Part shown: positions 38,863 through 47,442 of the stretch, piece by piece
How the letters are laid out: every line of letters starts with the position of its first letter
Numbering within the stretch: position 1 is the first letter of the stretch
Notes under the pieces: generated by a model
The model's input: the letters and a program-made list of their open reading frames with translations, nothing else
Database searches by the model: none
What the model was told of the DNA's origin: nothing
Program-made: the position numbers and the translations under genes
From: an uncultured Polaribacter sp.
Lineage (GTDB): Bacteria > Bacteroidota > Bacteroidia > Flavobacteriales > Flavobacteriaceae
Length of the DNA stretch: 64,000 nt
Assembly: GCF_947501385.1 (NCBI RefSeq)
Contig: NZ_CANMVP010000001.1
Coordinates: 248,001-312,000, forward strand
Reading direction: 5' to 3'

Positions 38863-40437
38863 TTAGCTGAAAATAAAGTAAGTAGATATTACGATTACAC
38901 ATAATACTGCACCTACGACTTTTACATATTTCCAAGGTGTAACATTTACTTGTTCTGTATAGACTTGTACATAATCTTCTGCTCTTGGTTTTAGTTTTCC
39001 AATAACTAGCATAATAATGATGGTTAAAACACAGGTAATTGCTTGCATATGCAACATGTGTAAATCTATAAGTTGAAGTCCATTTGCTAATATGATGTAA
39101 ACAACATAAATACTAAATGCAAATATTACGCCTACTTTTGCAGCTATTGCAGGTACTCTTTTTGTGATAAACCCAATAATAACGACTGTTAAAATTGGCA
39201 CACTATAAGCTCCGTTTACGGTTTGTAAATACCCAAAAATACTATCGGCAAAAACTAGAAATGGAGCTATAATCATTGCGAAAAAAGCCAAAATAACGCC
39301 AAATCTTTTTCCTTTTTTTACCACTGTTTTTTCATCTGCCTCTTTATTTATAAACTGTTTGTAAATATCGATACCATATAAAGTTACACAGCTATTTAAT
39401 GCTGAATTGAACGAACTTAAAATAGCGCCGAATAAAACAGCCGCAAAAAAGCCAATCCAAACATCTGGCAGCACATCTGCTACTAACTTTGGATACACAT
39501 CGCTTGTGTTTAAACCTGATCCGTATTTATGATATGCTATAATTCCTGGTAAAACAACTATTATTGGTCCTAATATTTTAAAAAAAGCGGCAATCGTTAA
39601 CCCTTTTTGTCCTTCAGCTAAATTTTTTGCACCAAGAGCACGTTGAATTATTTGCTGGTTACTTCCCCAATAAAATAATTGTACCAACATCATTCCTGTA
39701 AAAATAGTTGCAAACGGAATTGAAGATTCACTGGCTCCTATTGCGTTAAATTTCTCTGGATGTTCTGTTGTCAATTTTGAAATTCCGTTAAAAATACTAC
39801 CATCATCACTAATGGCAATCAATCCAAATACAGGTATTAAAAGACCGCCAATTAATAAACCAACAGCATTGATTGTATCAGATACAGCTACTGCTTTTAA
39901 ACCACCAAAAATGGCATAAATAGAGCCAATAATACCAATTGACCAAACACAAATCCAAACAGCAACCCATTCATCTACGCCTAGTAATTCTGGAATATTA
40001 AACATTCCGCTAATAGCTTTAGAACCTGTAAATAAAACCATTGGCAGCAAAACAACTGCGTACCCAGTTAAAAATAAACCCGATGTTAAAGCTTTTGTTA
40101 CTTTATCAAACCTTCTTTCTAGAAATGTAGGGATTGTGGAAATACCACCTTTTAAATAACGTGGCAATAAGTACACAGCAGTAATTACCATAGCAATTGC
40201 TGCTAATGTTTCCCAAGCCATTACTAAAATACCATCTCTGTAAGCATCTCCATTAAGTCCAACAATTTGTTCTGTAGAAAGATTGGTTAATAACAAAGAA
40301 CCTGCAATAACAGGAGCTGTTAAACTTCTTCCCCCTAAAAAATAACCATCAGAAGTGTGCTCATTTGTTTTTCTTGTAGCTACATACGAAACAATTGCTA
40401 CTAATAATGTAAAACCTATAAAAGATAGTATTCCCAT
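38863..40437 (-). CDS. Sodium/sugar symporter, SSS family (probable xylose transporter)
   Basis: 524 residues with about 14 transmembrane segments. SSS-family motifs include GYFLGGRSL near the N-terminus, NLSTEQIVGLNG with the sodium-site region, and YAIFGGLKAVAVSDTINA. SGLT-type members carry glucose, galactose, xylose or myo-inositol with sodium. Because it lies 16 nt after xylA and before transaldolase, xylose is the probable substrate. Sodium coupling fits a marine host. Confidence 0.88.
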   Translation of the reverse strand: MGILSFIGFTLLVAIVSYVATRKTNEHTSDGYFLGGRSLTAPVIAGSLLLTNLSTEQIVGLNGDAYRDGILVMAWETLAAIAMVITAVYLLPRYLKGGISTIPTFLERRFDKVTKALTSGLFLTGYAVVLLPMVLFTGSKAISGMFNIPELLGVDEWVAVWICVWSIGIIGSIYAIFGGLKAVAVSDTINAVGLLIGGLLIPVFGLIAISDDGSIFNGISKLTTEHPEKFNAIGASESSIPFATIFTGMMLVQLFYWGSNQQIIQRALGAKNLAEGQKGLTIAAFFKILGPIIVVLPGIIAYHKYGSGLNTSDVYPKLVADVLPDVWIGFFAAVLFGAILSSFNSALNSCVTLYGIDIYKQFINKEADEKTVVKKGKRFGVILAFFAMIIAPFLVFADSIFGYLQTVNGAYSVPILTVVIIGFITKRVPAIAAKVGVIFAFSIYVVYIILANGLQLIDLHMLHMQAITCVLTIIIMLVIGKLKPRAEDYVQVYTEQVNVTPWKYVKVVGAVLCVIVISTYFIFS

Positions 40438-40453
40438 ATTTTATTTTTAGGAA

Positions 40454-41764
40454 TTATATATATTGATTAATAATATTTTCAAATAATTCCTGCTTACCAC
40501 TTTGCAATTGTAATTCACCATTTTCTTGTGCGATTTTATACAAATCTGAAAGTTCTAATTTACCAGCTTCAAAATCTTTTCCTGCACCAGCATCAAAAGA
40601 ACTATATCTTTTTTCTCTTAAAGCATCATAAGAAGAGTTAGAAATAATTTTATCTGCAGTTAATAACGCTCTTGCAAAAGTATCAGCTCCGCCAATATGT
40701 GCAAGAAAAACATCTTCCATATCTGTTGAGTTTCTTCTGATTTTTGCATCAAAATTAACGCCACCACCTTGTAAACCACCAGCTTTTAAGAAAACCAACA
40801 TTGCTTCTGTGGTTTCTTGAATATTATTTGGAAACTGATCTGTATCCCATCCATTTTGATAATCTCCTCTGTTTGCATCAATACTTCCTAACATTCCTGC
40901 TTTGGCTGCAACTGCCATTTCGTGTTGCATGGTATGTTGTGCTAAAGTGGCGTGATTTACCTCGATATTCATTTTGAAATCTTTGTCTAAACCATATTCT
41001 TTTAAAAATCCAATTGCTGTTGCAGCATCAAAATCATATTGGTGTTTCATTGGCTCCATTGGTTTTGGTTCTATAAAGAATGTTCCTTTAAAACCTTGAG
41101 CTCTTGCATAATCTCTTGCCATAGTTAAGAATTGACCCATATGATCTAATTCGCGTCCCATATCTGTGTTTAATAAAGACATATAACCTTCTCTACCTCC
41201 CCAAAAAACATAATTTTCTCCATCAAGAGCGATAGTTGCATCAATAGCCAACTTTACTTGACCACCAGCTCTAGCTAATACATTAAAATCTGGATTAGTA
41301 GATGCTCCATTCATATACCTTGGATTAGAAAAACAGTTTGCTGTTCCCCAAAGTAATTTTTTACCAGAAGCAGCTTTTTTAGTTTTAATATACTCTACAA
41401 TAGTTGCCAAACGTTTTTCTGATTCTTCAAAAGTTGGTGCTTCTTGAATTAAATCATAATCGTGAAAACAGAAATAATCAAAACCCATTTTATCCATAAA
41501 TTCGAAAGCTGCATCTGCCTTGTCTTTTGCTGCCTGAATTGGATCTGCAGCTTGGTCCCAAGGAAAATTTTGTGTTCCAGGACCAAAAGGATCTGACCCT
41601 TGACCACAGAAGGTATGCCAATATGCAATAGAAAACTTAAAATGTTCTCTCATTGTTTTTCCTGCTACAAGTTGCTCTGGATTATAATATTTAAACGCTA
41701 ATGGATTATCAGAATTTTTTCCTTCAAATTTAATTTTGCTAATCCCCTTAAAATATTCTTTCAT
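40454..41764 (-). CDS. xylA: Xylose isomerase
   Basis: 436 residues, the long class II form. Visible signatures: FCFHDYDL (active-site His), [32 protein letters not shown] (metal-binding Glu), [11 protein letters not shown] and [20 protein letters not shown] (metal ligands). Converts D-xylose to D-xylulose in the cytoplasm. It lies 8 nt after xylB and before the sodium symporter. Confidence 0.97.
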   Translation of the reverse strand: MKEYFKGISKIKFEGKNSDNPLAFKYYNPEQLVAGKTMREHFKFSIAYWHTFCGQGSDPFGPGTQNFPWDQAADPIQAAKDKADAAFEFMDKMGFDYFCFHDYDLIQEAPTFEESEKRLATIVEYIKTKKAASGKKLLWGTANCFSNPRYMNGASTNPDFNVLARAGGQVKLAIDATIALDGENYVFWGGREGYMSLLNTDMGRELDHMGQFLTMARDYARAQGFKGTFFIEPKPMEPMKHQYDFDAATAIGFLKEYGLDKDFKMNIEVNHATLAQHTMQHEMAVAAKAGMLGSIDANRGDYQNGWDTDQFPNNIQETTEAMLVFLKAGGLQGGGVNFDAKIRRNSTDMEDVFLAHIGGADTFARALLTADKIISNSSYDALREKRYSSFDAGAGKDFEAGKLELSDLYKIAQENGELQLQSGKQELFENIINQYI

Positions 41765-41772
41765 TTTACTTT

Positions 41773-43257
41773 TTATTTATTTTTAATAATATGCTCTAAT
41801 TCGTGTTTCCAATTTTGATATGCCAATTGATAAGGTTCATTATTTTTTAATGGCATAAATGTCATTACGTGATCGTTTTTAGTAATATTCTCTCCAAAAC
41901 CTTTAAAATCTTTATCAATTAAACCAGCAGCTCTTGCAGCTCCAATAGCACCAGTTGTATTATAAATTTCAATTTCGTGACCTATTAATGTAGCGACTGT
42001 ATTTGAGAAAATTTCTGATCTGAATAGGTTGTCATTTCCTGCTCTAATTACATTAATCAAAGCATTATCTCCTTTTAATATTTCCATTCCATACACAAAA
42101 GAAAATGCAATACCCTCTAGTGCAGCTCTATACAAATGACCATGGCTATGTGTATTTAAGTTAATGTTGCATATTTGAGTGCCAATATTTTTATTGTTAA
42201 ACATTCTTTCTGCACCATTACCAAATGGGATTACTTGAACACCATCTGAACCTATAGGAATTTTAGAAGCTTTTCTATTCATATTTTCATACGAATTCTC
42301 TACACTATGATTTCTTAACCATCGATACTGAATTCCTGCTCCATTAATACACAATAACTTTCCTAAAACTGGTTTTTTTGCTGTATAATTTACATGTGCA
42401 AAATTGTTTATCCTTGATGATTCTTTAGAGACTAAACTATCTGTAACTGCATAAATAACACCAGAAGTACCTCCTGTTGCTGCAACTTCTCCATGGTTAA
42501 AAATATTTAAAGAAAGTGCATTGTTTGGTTGATCACCAGCTCTGTAGGTAACAGAAATTCCTTTAGGCAAACCTGTTTCTTGAGAAGCTTTTTCATTCAC
42601 TTCTCCTTGATTTGTAAAATTCTCAACAATATCTGGTATTAAATCTTTATCAATTTGATAATATTCTAATAGTTCTTTAGAAACGCAATTGTTTTTATAA
42701 TCCCAAAGAATGCCTTCAGAAAGGCCATTTTTAGTGGTATTTATTTCACCCGTAAGTTTGTAAGCAACATAATCTCCAGGCAACATAATTTTATGAATTT
42801 TTTCATACAATTCTGGCTCGTTTTCTTTTACCCATCTTAATTTTGATGCAGTAAAATTTCCTGGAGAGTTTAGTAAATTGTTTTCACAATAGTTATTTCC
42901 TAAAGTATCAAAAGCTTTGTTACCAATTTCTACAGCTCTACTATCACACCAAATAATTGAATCTCTTAAAGGTTTACCTTCTCTATCTAAAATAACTAAA
43001 CCATGCATTTGGTAAGAAATACCAATAGAAATGATTTTTTTATAATCGATATTGGCTTCAGCTATAACTCTTTTTATGGCGCTACAGATATGTTTCCACC
43101 ATATTTCTGGATTTTGTTCTGCCCAATCTTTATGAATAGACAGAATTTCCATCTCATTTGGCGGTTCATGTAAACTTAAAATACTTTTACCTGTTTTAGC
43201 TTCTACAATTGCAACTTTTACAGAAGAACTACCAATATCTAACCCTAAATAATACAA
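41773..43257 (-). CDS. xylB: Xylulokinase
   Basis: 494 residues, FGGY-type sugar kinase with the ATP-binding start [29 protein letters not shown] with IIWCDSRA at the substrate site (typical of xylulokinases), and the C-terminal nucleotide-binding motif [14 protein letters not shown]. It phosphorylates D-xylulose to xylulose-5-phosphate. It follows the small T9SS-tailed protein by 16 nt and precedes xylA by 8 nt. Confidence 0.95.
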   Translation of the reverse strand: MYYLGLDIGSSSVKVAIVEAKTGKSILSLHEPPNEMEILSIHKDWAEQNPEIWWKHICSAIKRVIAEANIDYKKIISIGISYQMHGLVILDREGKPLRDSIIWCDSRAVEIGNKAFDTLGNNYCENNLLNSPGNFTASKLRWVKENEPELYEKIHKIMLPGDYVAYKLTGEINTTKNGLSEGILWDYKNNCVSKELLEYYQIDKDLIPDIVENFTNQGEVNEKASQETGLPKGISVTYRAGDQPNNALSLNIFNHGEVAATGGTSGVIYAVTDSLVSKESSRINNFAHVNYTAKKPVLGKLLCINGAGIQYRWLRNHSVENSYENMNRKASKIPIGSDGVQVIPFGNGAERMFNNKNIGTQICNINLNTHSHGHLYRAALEGIAFSFVYGMEILKGDNALINVIRAGNDNLFRSEIFSNTVATLIGHEIEIYNTTGAIGAARAAGLIDKDFKGFGENITKNDHVMTFMPLKNNEPYQLAYQNWKHELEHIIKNK

Positions 43258-43273
43258 ATTTTTTGGTTTTAAA

Positions 43274-43930
43274 TTATTCTTTTAAAAATTTGGCAATTTT
43301 TTTATCGCCCGTTGAAACCAAATAAATTCCTTTGCTTAATTTAGAAATATCTACACTAATTAATTCTTTGTCATTAGATTCAAACTCCATCACTTTTTTA
43401 CCTATTAAAGAAAAAATAGATATGCTTTTTATATCTAAATTTTTGTTTGATATATTTAAAATATCTGAACTTGGGTTTGGATACATAGTAATCTTGTTTT
43501 GAGCTACCTCATCTACACTTGCTGTGTTTGATATGGTTACTAAATTCCCTGAATTATTATACCCTGTATCAGAACCATCAGAAGCTAAAGTAATTTTACC
43601 AGCCCAAGTAAACACCTCACCATCTACAGGATTATTATAAATACCAAAGGTTACAGTTTGTGTTCCTGAACCTGAATTGATTGGCGTAATTGCTGTCTCA
43701 TAAGCAATATTTCTTTGACCCCAATCTGGAGTTCCATCTGCTTTTGCTATTATTAATTGCCATTCAAATTTATCTCCTTCTGAAACACCATCAAAATCAA
43801 AAGTTAAACTTACAGTTGTTGTTGTAGGCGTAATAGCAGACTCAAAAACTAGGTTTGACATCGTTTGGGATTTCAAAGAACTTAAAGAAATTAAAGAAAT
43901 TGCTGTTAATAAAAGTAATTTTTTTTTCAT
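43274..43930 (-). CDS. Small T9SS-secreted protein of unknown function heading the xylose operon
   Basis: 218 residues: signal peptide (LISLSSLKSQ, cleavage near residue 22), a single beta-rich domain about 23-135 with no family I recognise (FEWQLIIAKADGTPDWGQ, TVTFGIYNNPVDGEVFTWAGKI), and a T9SS type A sorting domain from about 145 (ITMYPNPSSDIL ... GIYLVSTGDKKIAKFLKE). It should reach the cell surface or medium. It is the first gene of an otherwise cytoplasmic catabolic operon and has the shared module (43966-44030), so it belongs to the xylan response; binding to xylan or to cell-surface partners is a guess. Confidence 0.75.
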   Translation of the reverse strand: MKKKLLLLTAISLISLSSLKSQTMSNLVFESAITPTTTTVSLTFDFDGVSEGDKFEWQLIIAKADGTPDWGQRNIAYETAITPINSGSGTQTVTFGIYNNPVDGEVFTWAGKITLASDGSDTGYNNSGNLVTISNTASVDEVAQNKITMYPNPSSDILNISNKNLDIKSISIFSLIGKKVMEFESNDKELISVDISKLSKGIYLVSTGDKKIAKFLKE

Positions 43931-43965
43931 GATTTTGTTTTTAAATTAATTATTAAATTGAGTTT

Positions 43966-44030
43966 TAAAATTAACTGTAAACTAAATGAACTGATGATAA
44001 AAATCGAGCAAGATGTAAAACAAATGATGC
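43966..44030 (-). promoter_or_regulatory. Shared xylan regulon module, site 5 (upstream of xylose operon)
   Basis: The motif at 44008-44030 begins GCATCATTTG and ends TGC in gene sense. The box TAATTTTA is at 43966-43973 after exactly 34 nt, and the first start codon follows 36 nt after the box. This ties the central xylose genes, the DUF5060 protein and the HTCS to the same signal as the xylanases. Confidence 0.58.
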
Positions 44031-44087
44031 TTGATAAAATCGAATTTGGTTAAAATCAAGAGAAACAACCTTTGCTGCTAGTTTTTT

Positions 44088-44126
44088 AAAAAAATTAAGT
44101 GCAATTATTCACAAATAATTGCACTT
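44088..44126 (-). terminator. Strong intrinsic terminator overlapping the stop codon of the CBM-like lipoprotein
   Basis: A perfect 13-bp inverted repeat (AAGTGCAATTATT and its complement, 4-nt loop at 44110-44113) spans 44097-44126. It is followed on the minus strand by AATTTTTTT. The repeat contains the last codons and the TAA (44105-44107) of the 44105 gene, so coding sequence and terminator are fused. It insulates this gene from the xylose promoter just below. Confidence 0.8.
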
Positions 44127-44905
44127 AATAAAGTTTGATTTGATATTGCTATATTTTGTGAAACTGAATCATTAAATAAAACAAACTTATCTATGCCATG
44201 CTCTTTAGATCTTCCTGAAACTTGAACTGTATAATTTCCAGCGGTTTCAAAAACTGCATATATACTATGACCATCATTATCACTTGTAGAAGACTGCCAA
44301 TGCCAAGTACTTGCTGTATTCATATAAATTTTAAACCATCCATCTTTACCTGAACCTTCTGGATCTGTAGTTGCTTGACCAGCACTTGCTGCGATAGGAT
44401 CTTGAATTGTACCATGAGGATAAACAATATTCCCATCCGATTTTTGACCGTAAAAATGTTTTGCATCTGGTATTTTTAACCAACTATCATTAAATTCAGA
44501 TACGTTGGTTCCCTCTGTTATATATGAGCGCCAAATAAAACGATACGTTCCTGGATTTGTAATTCTAATTTTAAAATTTAAGAGTCCTTTTCCAGGTTCT
44601 TGAAAAGAATCTGCACCTTCCCAGACTAAATAGCCATCTCCAGAATAATTTGAAAGTAATTTATGGAATTTCCAAGAAGTACTTTCAAAATTTGAACTTT
44701 CAAATTCTACAAGTACCAAACCACCATTTTCAATAAAAACTGGGTTTTTATCTTCTTTACAACCAGCATTATAAATAATTTCAGTTGTTGTGCTTGAATC
44801 TAATTCATCATCTGGAATTATTGGTGTCCCTTTTTCTTGCTCTGAACAACTAAAAAAGCAATAACACAAAAAGAATAAATAGAATTTAGTTTTTAAGAAT
44901 TTCAT
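44105..44905 (-). CDS. CBM-like lipoprotein, single-gene member of the xylan regulon
   Basis: 266 residues from the ATG at 44905 (MKFLKTKFYLF, lipobox FFSC, then SEQEKGT). An upstream in-frame Met at 44938 would lie beyond the predicted promoter box, so 44905 is preferred. After a linker there is one beta-sandwich (VLVEFESSNFES ... GTYRFIWRSYITEG ... NYTVQVSGRSKEHGIDKFVLF) whose ends resemble the C-terminal module of the DUF5060 protein. No catalytic residues were recognised. It probably binds glycan at the cell surface. It has its own regulatory module and its own terminator. Confidence 0.75.
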   Translation of the reverse strand: MKFLKTKFYLFFLCYCFFSCSEQEKGTPIIPDDELDSSTTTEIIYNAGCKEDKNPVFIENGGLVLVEFESSNFESTSWKFHKLLSNYSGDGYLVWEGADSFQEPGKGLLNFKIRITNPGTYRFIWRSYITEGTNVSEFNDSWLKIPDAKHFYGQKSDGNIVYPHGTIQDPIAASAGQATTDPEGSGKDGWFKIYMNTASTWHWQSSTSDNDGHSIYAVFETAGNYTVQVSGRSKEHGIDKFVLFNDSVSQNIAISNQTLLSAIICE

Positions 44906-44922
44906 ATAAATCAATTTAAAAG

Positions 44923-44987
44923 TAAAAATAGAAGACAAAGAATATTAGTTATCCTAAAGATTAAGCGTTATCTGAAAAAATTGTTGC
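44923..44987 (-). promoter_or_regulatory. Shared xylan regulon module, site 6 (upstream of CBM-like lipoprotein)
   Basis: The motif at 44965-44987 begins GCAACAATTTTTTCA and ends ACGC in gene sense. The box TATTTTTA is at 44923-44930 after 34 nt, and the chosen start codon (44905) follows 17 nt after the box. The site lies in the divergent gap to the 45066 gene on the other strand, which might also be affected. Confidence 0.6.
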
Positions 44988-45065
44988 ATATACAGATATT
45001 TCTAATAATTTATATTTATTCTTTCTATTTTAGCACACATCATAAGAATTCTTTAATTATAGGAA

Positions 45066-47177
45066 ATGAAAACGAATCAAATTATTAGCAAAATAATTGT
45101 TGTGACTTTTTACTGCTGCTTGCTATTAAGCTGTATTAAAAAACAAGAAACTGCACAAACAAATGATTTGATTTATGAAACAAGTCCATATTTATTACAA
45201 CACGCTAAAAATCCAGTAAATTGGAAAGCATGGAATTCTAAAACTTTGGAATTAGCTAAAAAAGAAAATAAATTAATGGTTATTTCTATTGGCTATTCTG
45301 CTTGCCATTGGTGTCATGTAATGGAAGAAGAAAGTTTCGAAAATGATACAATAGCTAAATTGATGAATAACAATTTCATAAATATAAAAGTTGATAGAGA
45401 AGAAAGACCTGATGTTGATAATATTTATATGGATGCTGTTCAATTAATGACAGGAAAAGGTGGCTGGCCTTTAAATTGTATAGCATTACCAAATGGAAAA
45501 CCTGTTTTTGGAGGTACTTATTTCACTAAAAAACAATGGAAAAAAGTATTGACTGATATTCATCAACTTTATATAGAAAGCCCTGAAAAATTAATTGAAT
45601 ATGCAGAAAAAGTAACCGCTAAAATTCAAGAATCTGGATTAATTACTTTAAAAGAAGAAAACGAGAGCATCAACGAAAATGATTTAAAAAGTAGTGTTGC
45701 ACTATGGAAAGAAAGTTTTGATACGGAATTTGGTGGCATAAAAAGTGACATTAAATTTCCATTACCAAAAAATTTAGAATTTTTATTGCGATATGATTAT
45801 CATTTTAATGATATATCTATAAATAATCATCTAGAAACATCTTTAACACAAATGGCTTATGGTGGTATTTTTGATCAAATTAATGGTGGATTTTCAAGAT
45901 ACGCTACTGATAGAAAATGGCATATTCCCCATTTTGAAAAAATGTTGTATGACAACGCACAATTAGTTAGTTTGTATTCAAAGGCATATCAAAAAGAAAA
46001 TAAACCTCTTTATAAATCTGTAATTATTGAAACTTTAGATTTTATAAAATCAGAACTTACAGCATATAATGGTGCTTTTTATTCCTCTTTGGATGCTGAT
46101 AGTAAAAATTCTAAAAATGAGTTAGAAGAAGGTGCTTATTATTATTGGACAAAAAAAGAATTACAAAACATAATAAAAGAAAGTTACCCTCTTTTTGAGA
46201 AATATTATAATATTAATAATTACGGATTATGGGAAAAAGACAGATATGTTTTAATTAGAAATTCGTCTGATATGGAATTTGCAAAAAAAAACAGAATTGA
46301 TATAGAAAAACTTTATGAATTAATACATGATTGGAAAACTAAACTTAAAAAAGAAAGAAAGAAGAAAAATAAACCGAGATTAGATGATAAAGTATTAACT
46401 TCTTGGAACGCACTAATGATTAGTGGATATCTAGATGCATACAGAGCTTTAAAAGACGAAAATTATTTGAATATCGCATTAAAAAATGCTCATTTTGTTG
46501 TAGAAAATCAGCTTCAAAAAAATGGAAAACTATTTAGAAACTATAAAAACGGAAAAAGCACCATAGATGGATATTTAGAAGATTATGCAACATTAATAGA
46601 AGCGTTTATTAATCTTTATGAAGTAACTTTTGATGAAAAATGGCTAAAAAAGTCTAAAATATTATTAAACTACTCTATTAATCACTTTTTCAACAAGGAA
46701 AATGGAATGTTTTATTTTACTCAAAAAAATAATTTAATTTCCAAAAAAACTTTAATAATAGATGGAGCCATAAGTTCTCCAAATTCTATTTTGGCAAATT
46801 GTCTCTTCAAATTAGGGTTGTATTATTCTAATACTGAATATACGAAAATGGCTAATCAAATGCTATCTAACATCAAAAGTGATGTTTTAGTAAACCCAAA
46901 TTCTTTTAGCAATTGGTTAAACCTATCTATCAACTTTTCTAAACCTTTTTATGAAGTTGCTATTGTTGGTAATAATGCAAAAAAAATGAATAGCAAACTT
47001 TTAGAATATTATTTACCAAATATTATAATCGCAGGATCAGAAAATGATAATAGTAGCTTATCTATACTTAATAATAAATTTGTTGATGATGAGACCTTTA
47101 TATATGTATGCAATTTAGGTAACTGTAAATTACCACAGAGAGAAGTATTACAATCAATCTCTTTAGTTACAAAATAA
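45066..47177 (+). CDS. Thioredoxin-domain (DUF255, YyaL/SSP411-like) lipoprotein
   Basis: 703 residues with a lipoprotein signal (CCLLLSC, Cys23). The N-terminal thioredoxin-like domain (about 35-190) holds the family start SPYLLQHAKNPVNWKAW and the ISIGYSACHWCHVMEEESF redox motif. The rest is an alpha/alpha barrel of the six-hairpin type (FEKMLYDNAQLVSLYSKAY, DKVLTSWNALMISGYLDAY). The family is widespread, and its exact reaction is unsettled. It is preceded by an AGGAA close to the start codon. It is AT-rich like the xylan block but its link to xylan is unclear. Confidence 0.85.
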   Translation: MKTNQIISKIIVVTFYCCLLLSCIKKQETAQTNDLIYETSPYLLQHAKNPVNWKAWNSKTLELAKKENKLMVISIGYSACHWCHVMEEESFENDTIAKLMNNNFINIKVDREERPDVDNIYMDAVQLMTGKGGWPLNCIALPNGKPVFGGTYFTKKQWKKVLTDIHQLYIESPEKLIEYAEKVTAKIQESGLITLKEENESINENDLKSSVALWKESFDTEFGGIKSDIKFPLPKNLEFLLRYDYHFNDISINNHLETSLTQMAYGGIFDQINGGFSRYATDRKWHIPHFEKMLYDNAQLVSLYSKAYQKENKPLYKSVIIETLDFIKSELTAYNGAFYSSLDADSKNSKNELEEGAYYYWTKKELQNIIKESYPLFEKYYNINNYGLWEKDRYVLIRNSSDMEFAKKNRIDIEKLYELIHDWKTKLKKERKKKNKPRLDDKVLTSWNALMISGYLDAYRALKDENYLNIALKNAHFVVENQLQKNGKLFRNYKNGKSTIDGYLEDYATLIEAFINLYEVTFDEKWLKKSKILLNYSINHFFNKENGMFYFTQKNNLISKKTLIIDGAISSPNSILANCLFKLGLYYSNTEYTKMANQMLSNIKSDVLVNPNSFSNWLNLSINFSKPFYEVAIVGNNAKKMNSKLLEYYLPNIIIAGSENDNSSLSILNNKFVDDETFIYVCNLGNCKLPQREVLQSISLVTK

Positions 47178-47442
47178 GATGAGTTTAATTTAATGTAAAA
47201 ATTTTAATATCTTCTATTACCTATTTGCTTCTCGAATATTAATTTTAGGAAGTACGTTTTATAAATTATATCTAGATTTCACTTTTAGATTCATAAATAA
47301 ATCAAAATTAACAAAAGGACATATAGCATTAAAATAACAAAGTAGATGTTTTTAATTAAAGCACTAATGGGTTTTTATTAGGTATTGTAAAATACATTAA
47401 CTAATATTGAGATATAATGTTTTTTGCTTTTTTATTAAGATT

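Noticed and set aside
44056..44078. Alternative motif match above the xylose operon (ending TTTGCTGC on the plus strand)
   Set aside because: Only about 10 of 23 positions agree with site 6; the copy at 44008-44030 fits better and has the right spacing to the box.
44906..44938. Upstream ATG (44938) for the CBM-like lipoprotein
   Set aside because: It lies above the predicted -7 box (44923-44930) and spoils the lipoprotein signal; 44905 gives a clean one.
47407..47442. Upstream TTG start for the second HTCS
   Set aside because: It adds 12 residues before a good signal peptide; the ATG at 47443 gives a normal N-terminus.
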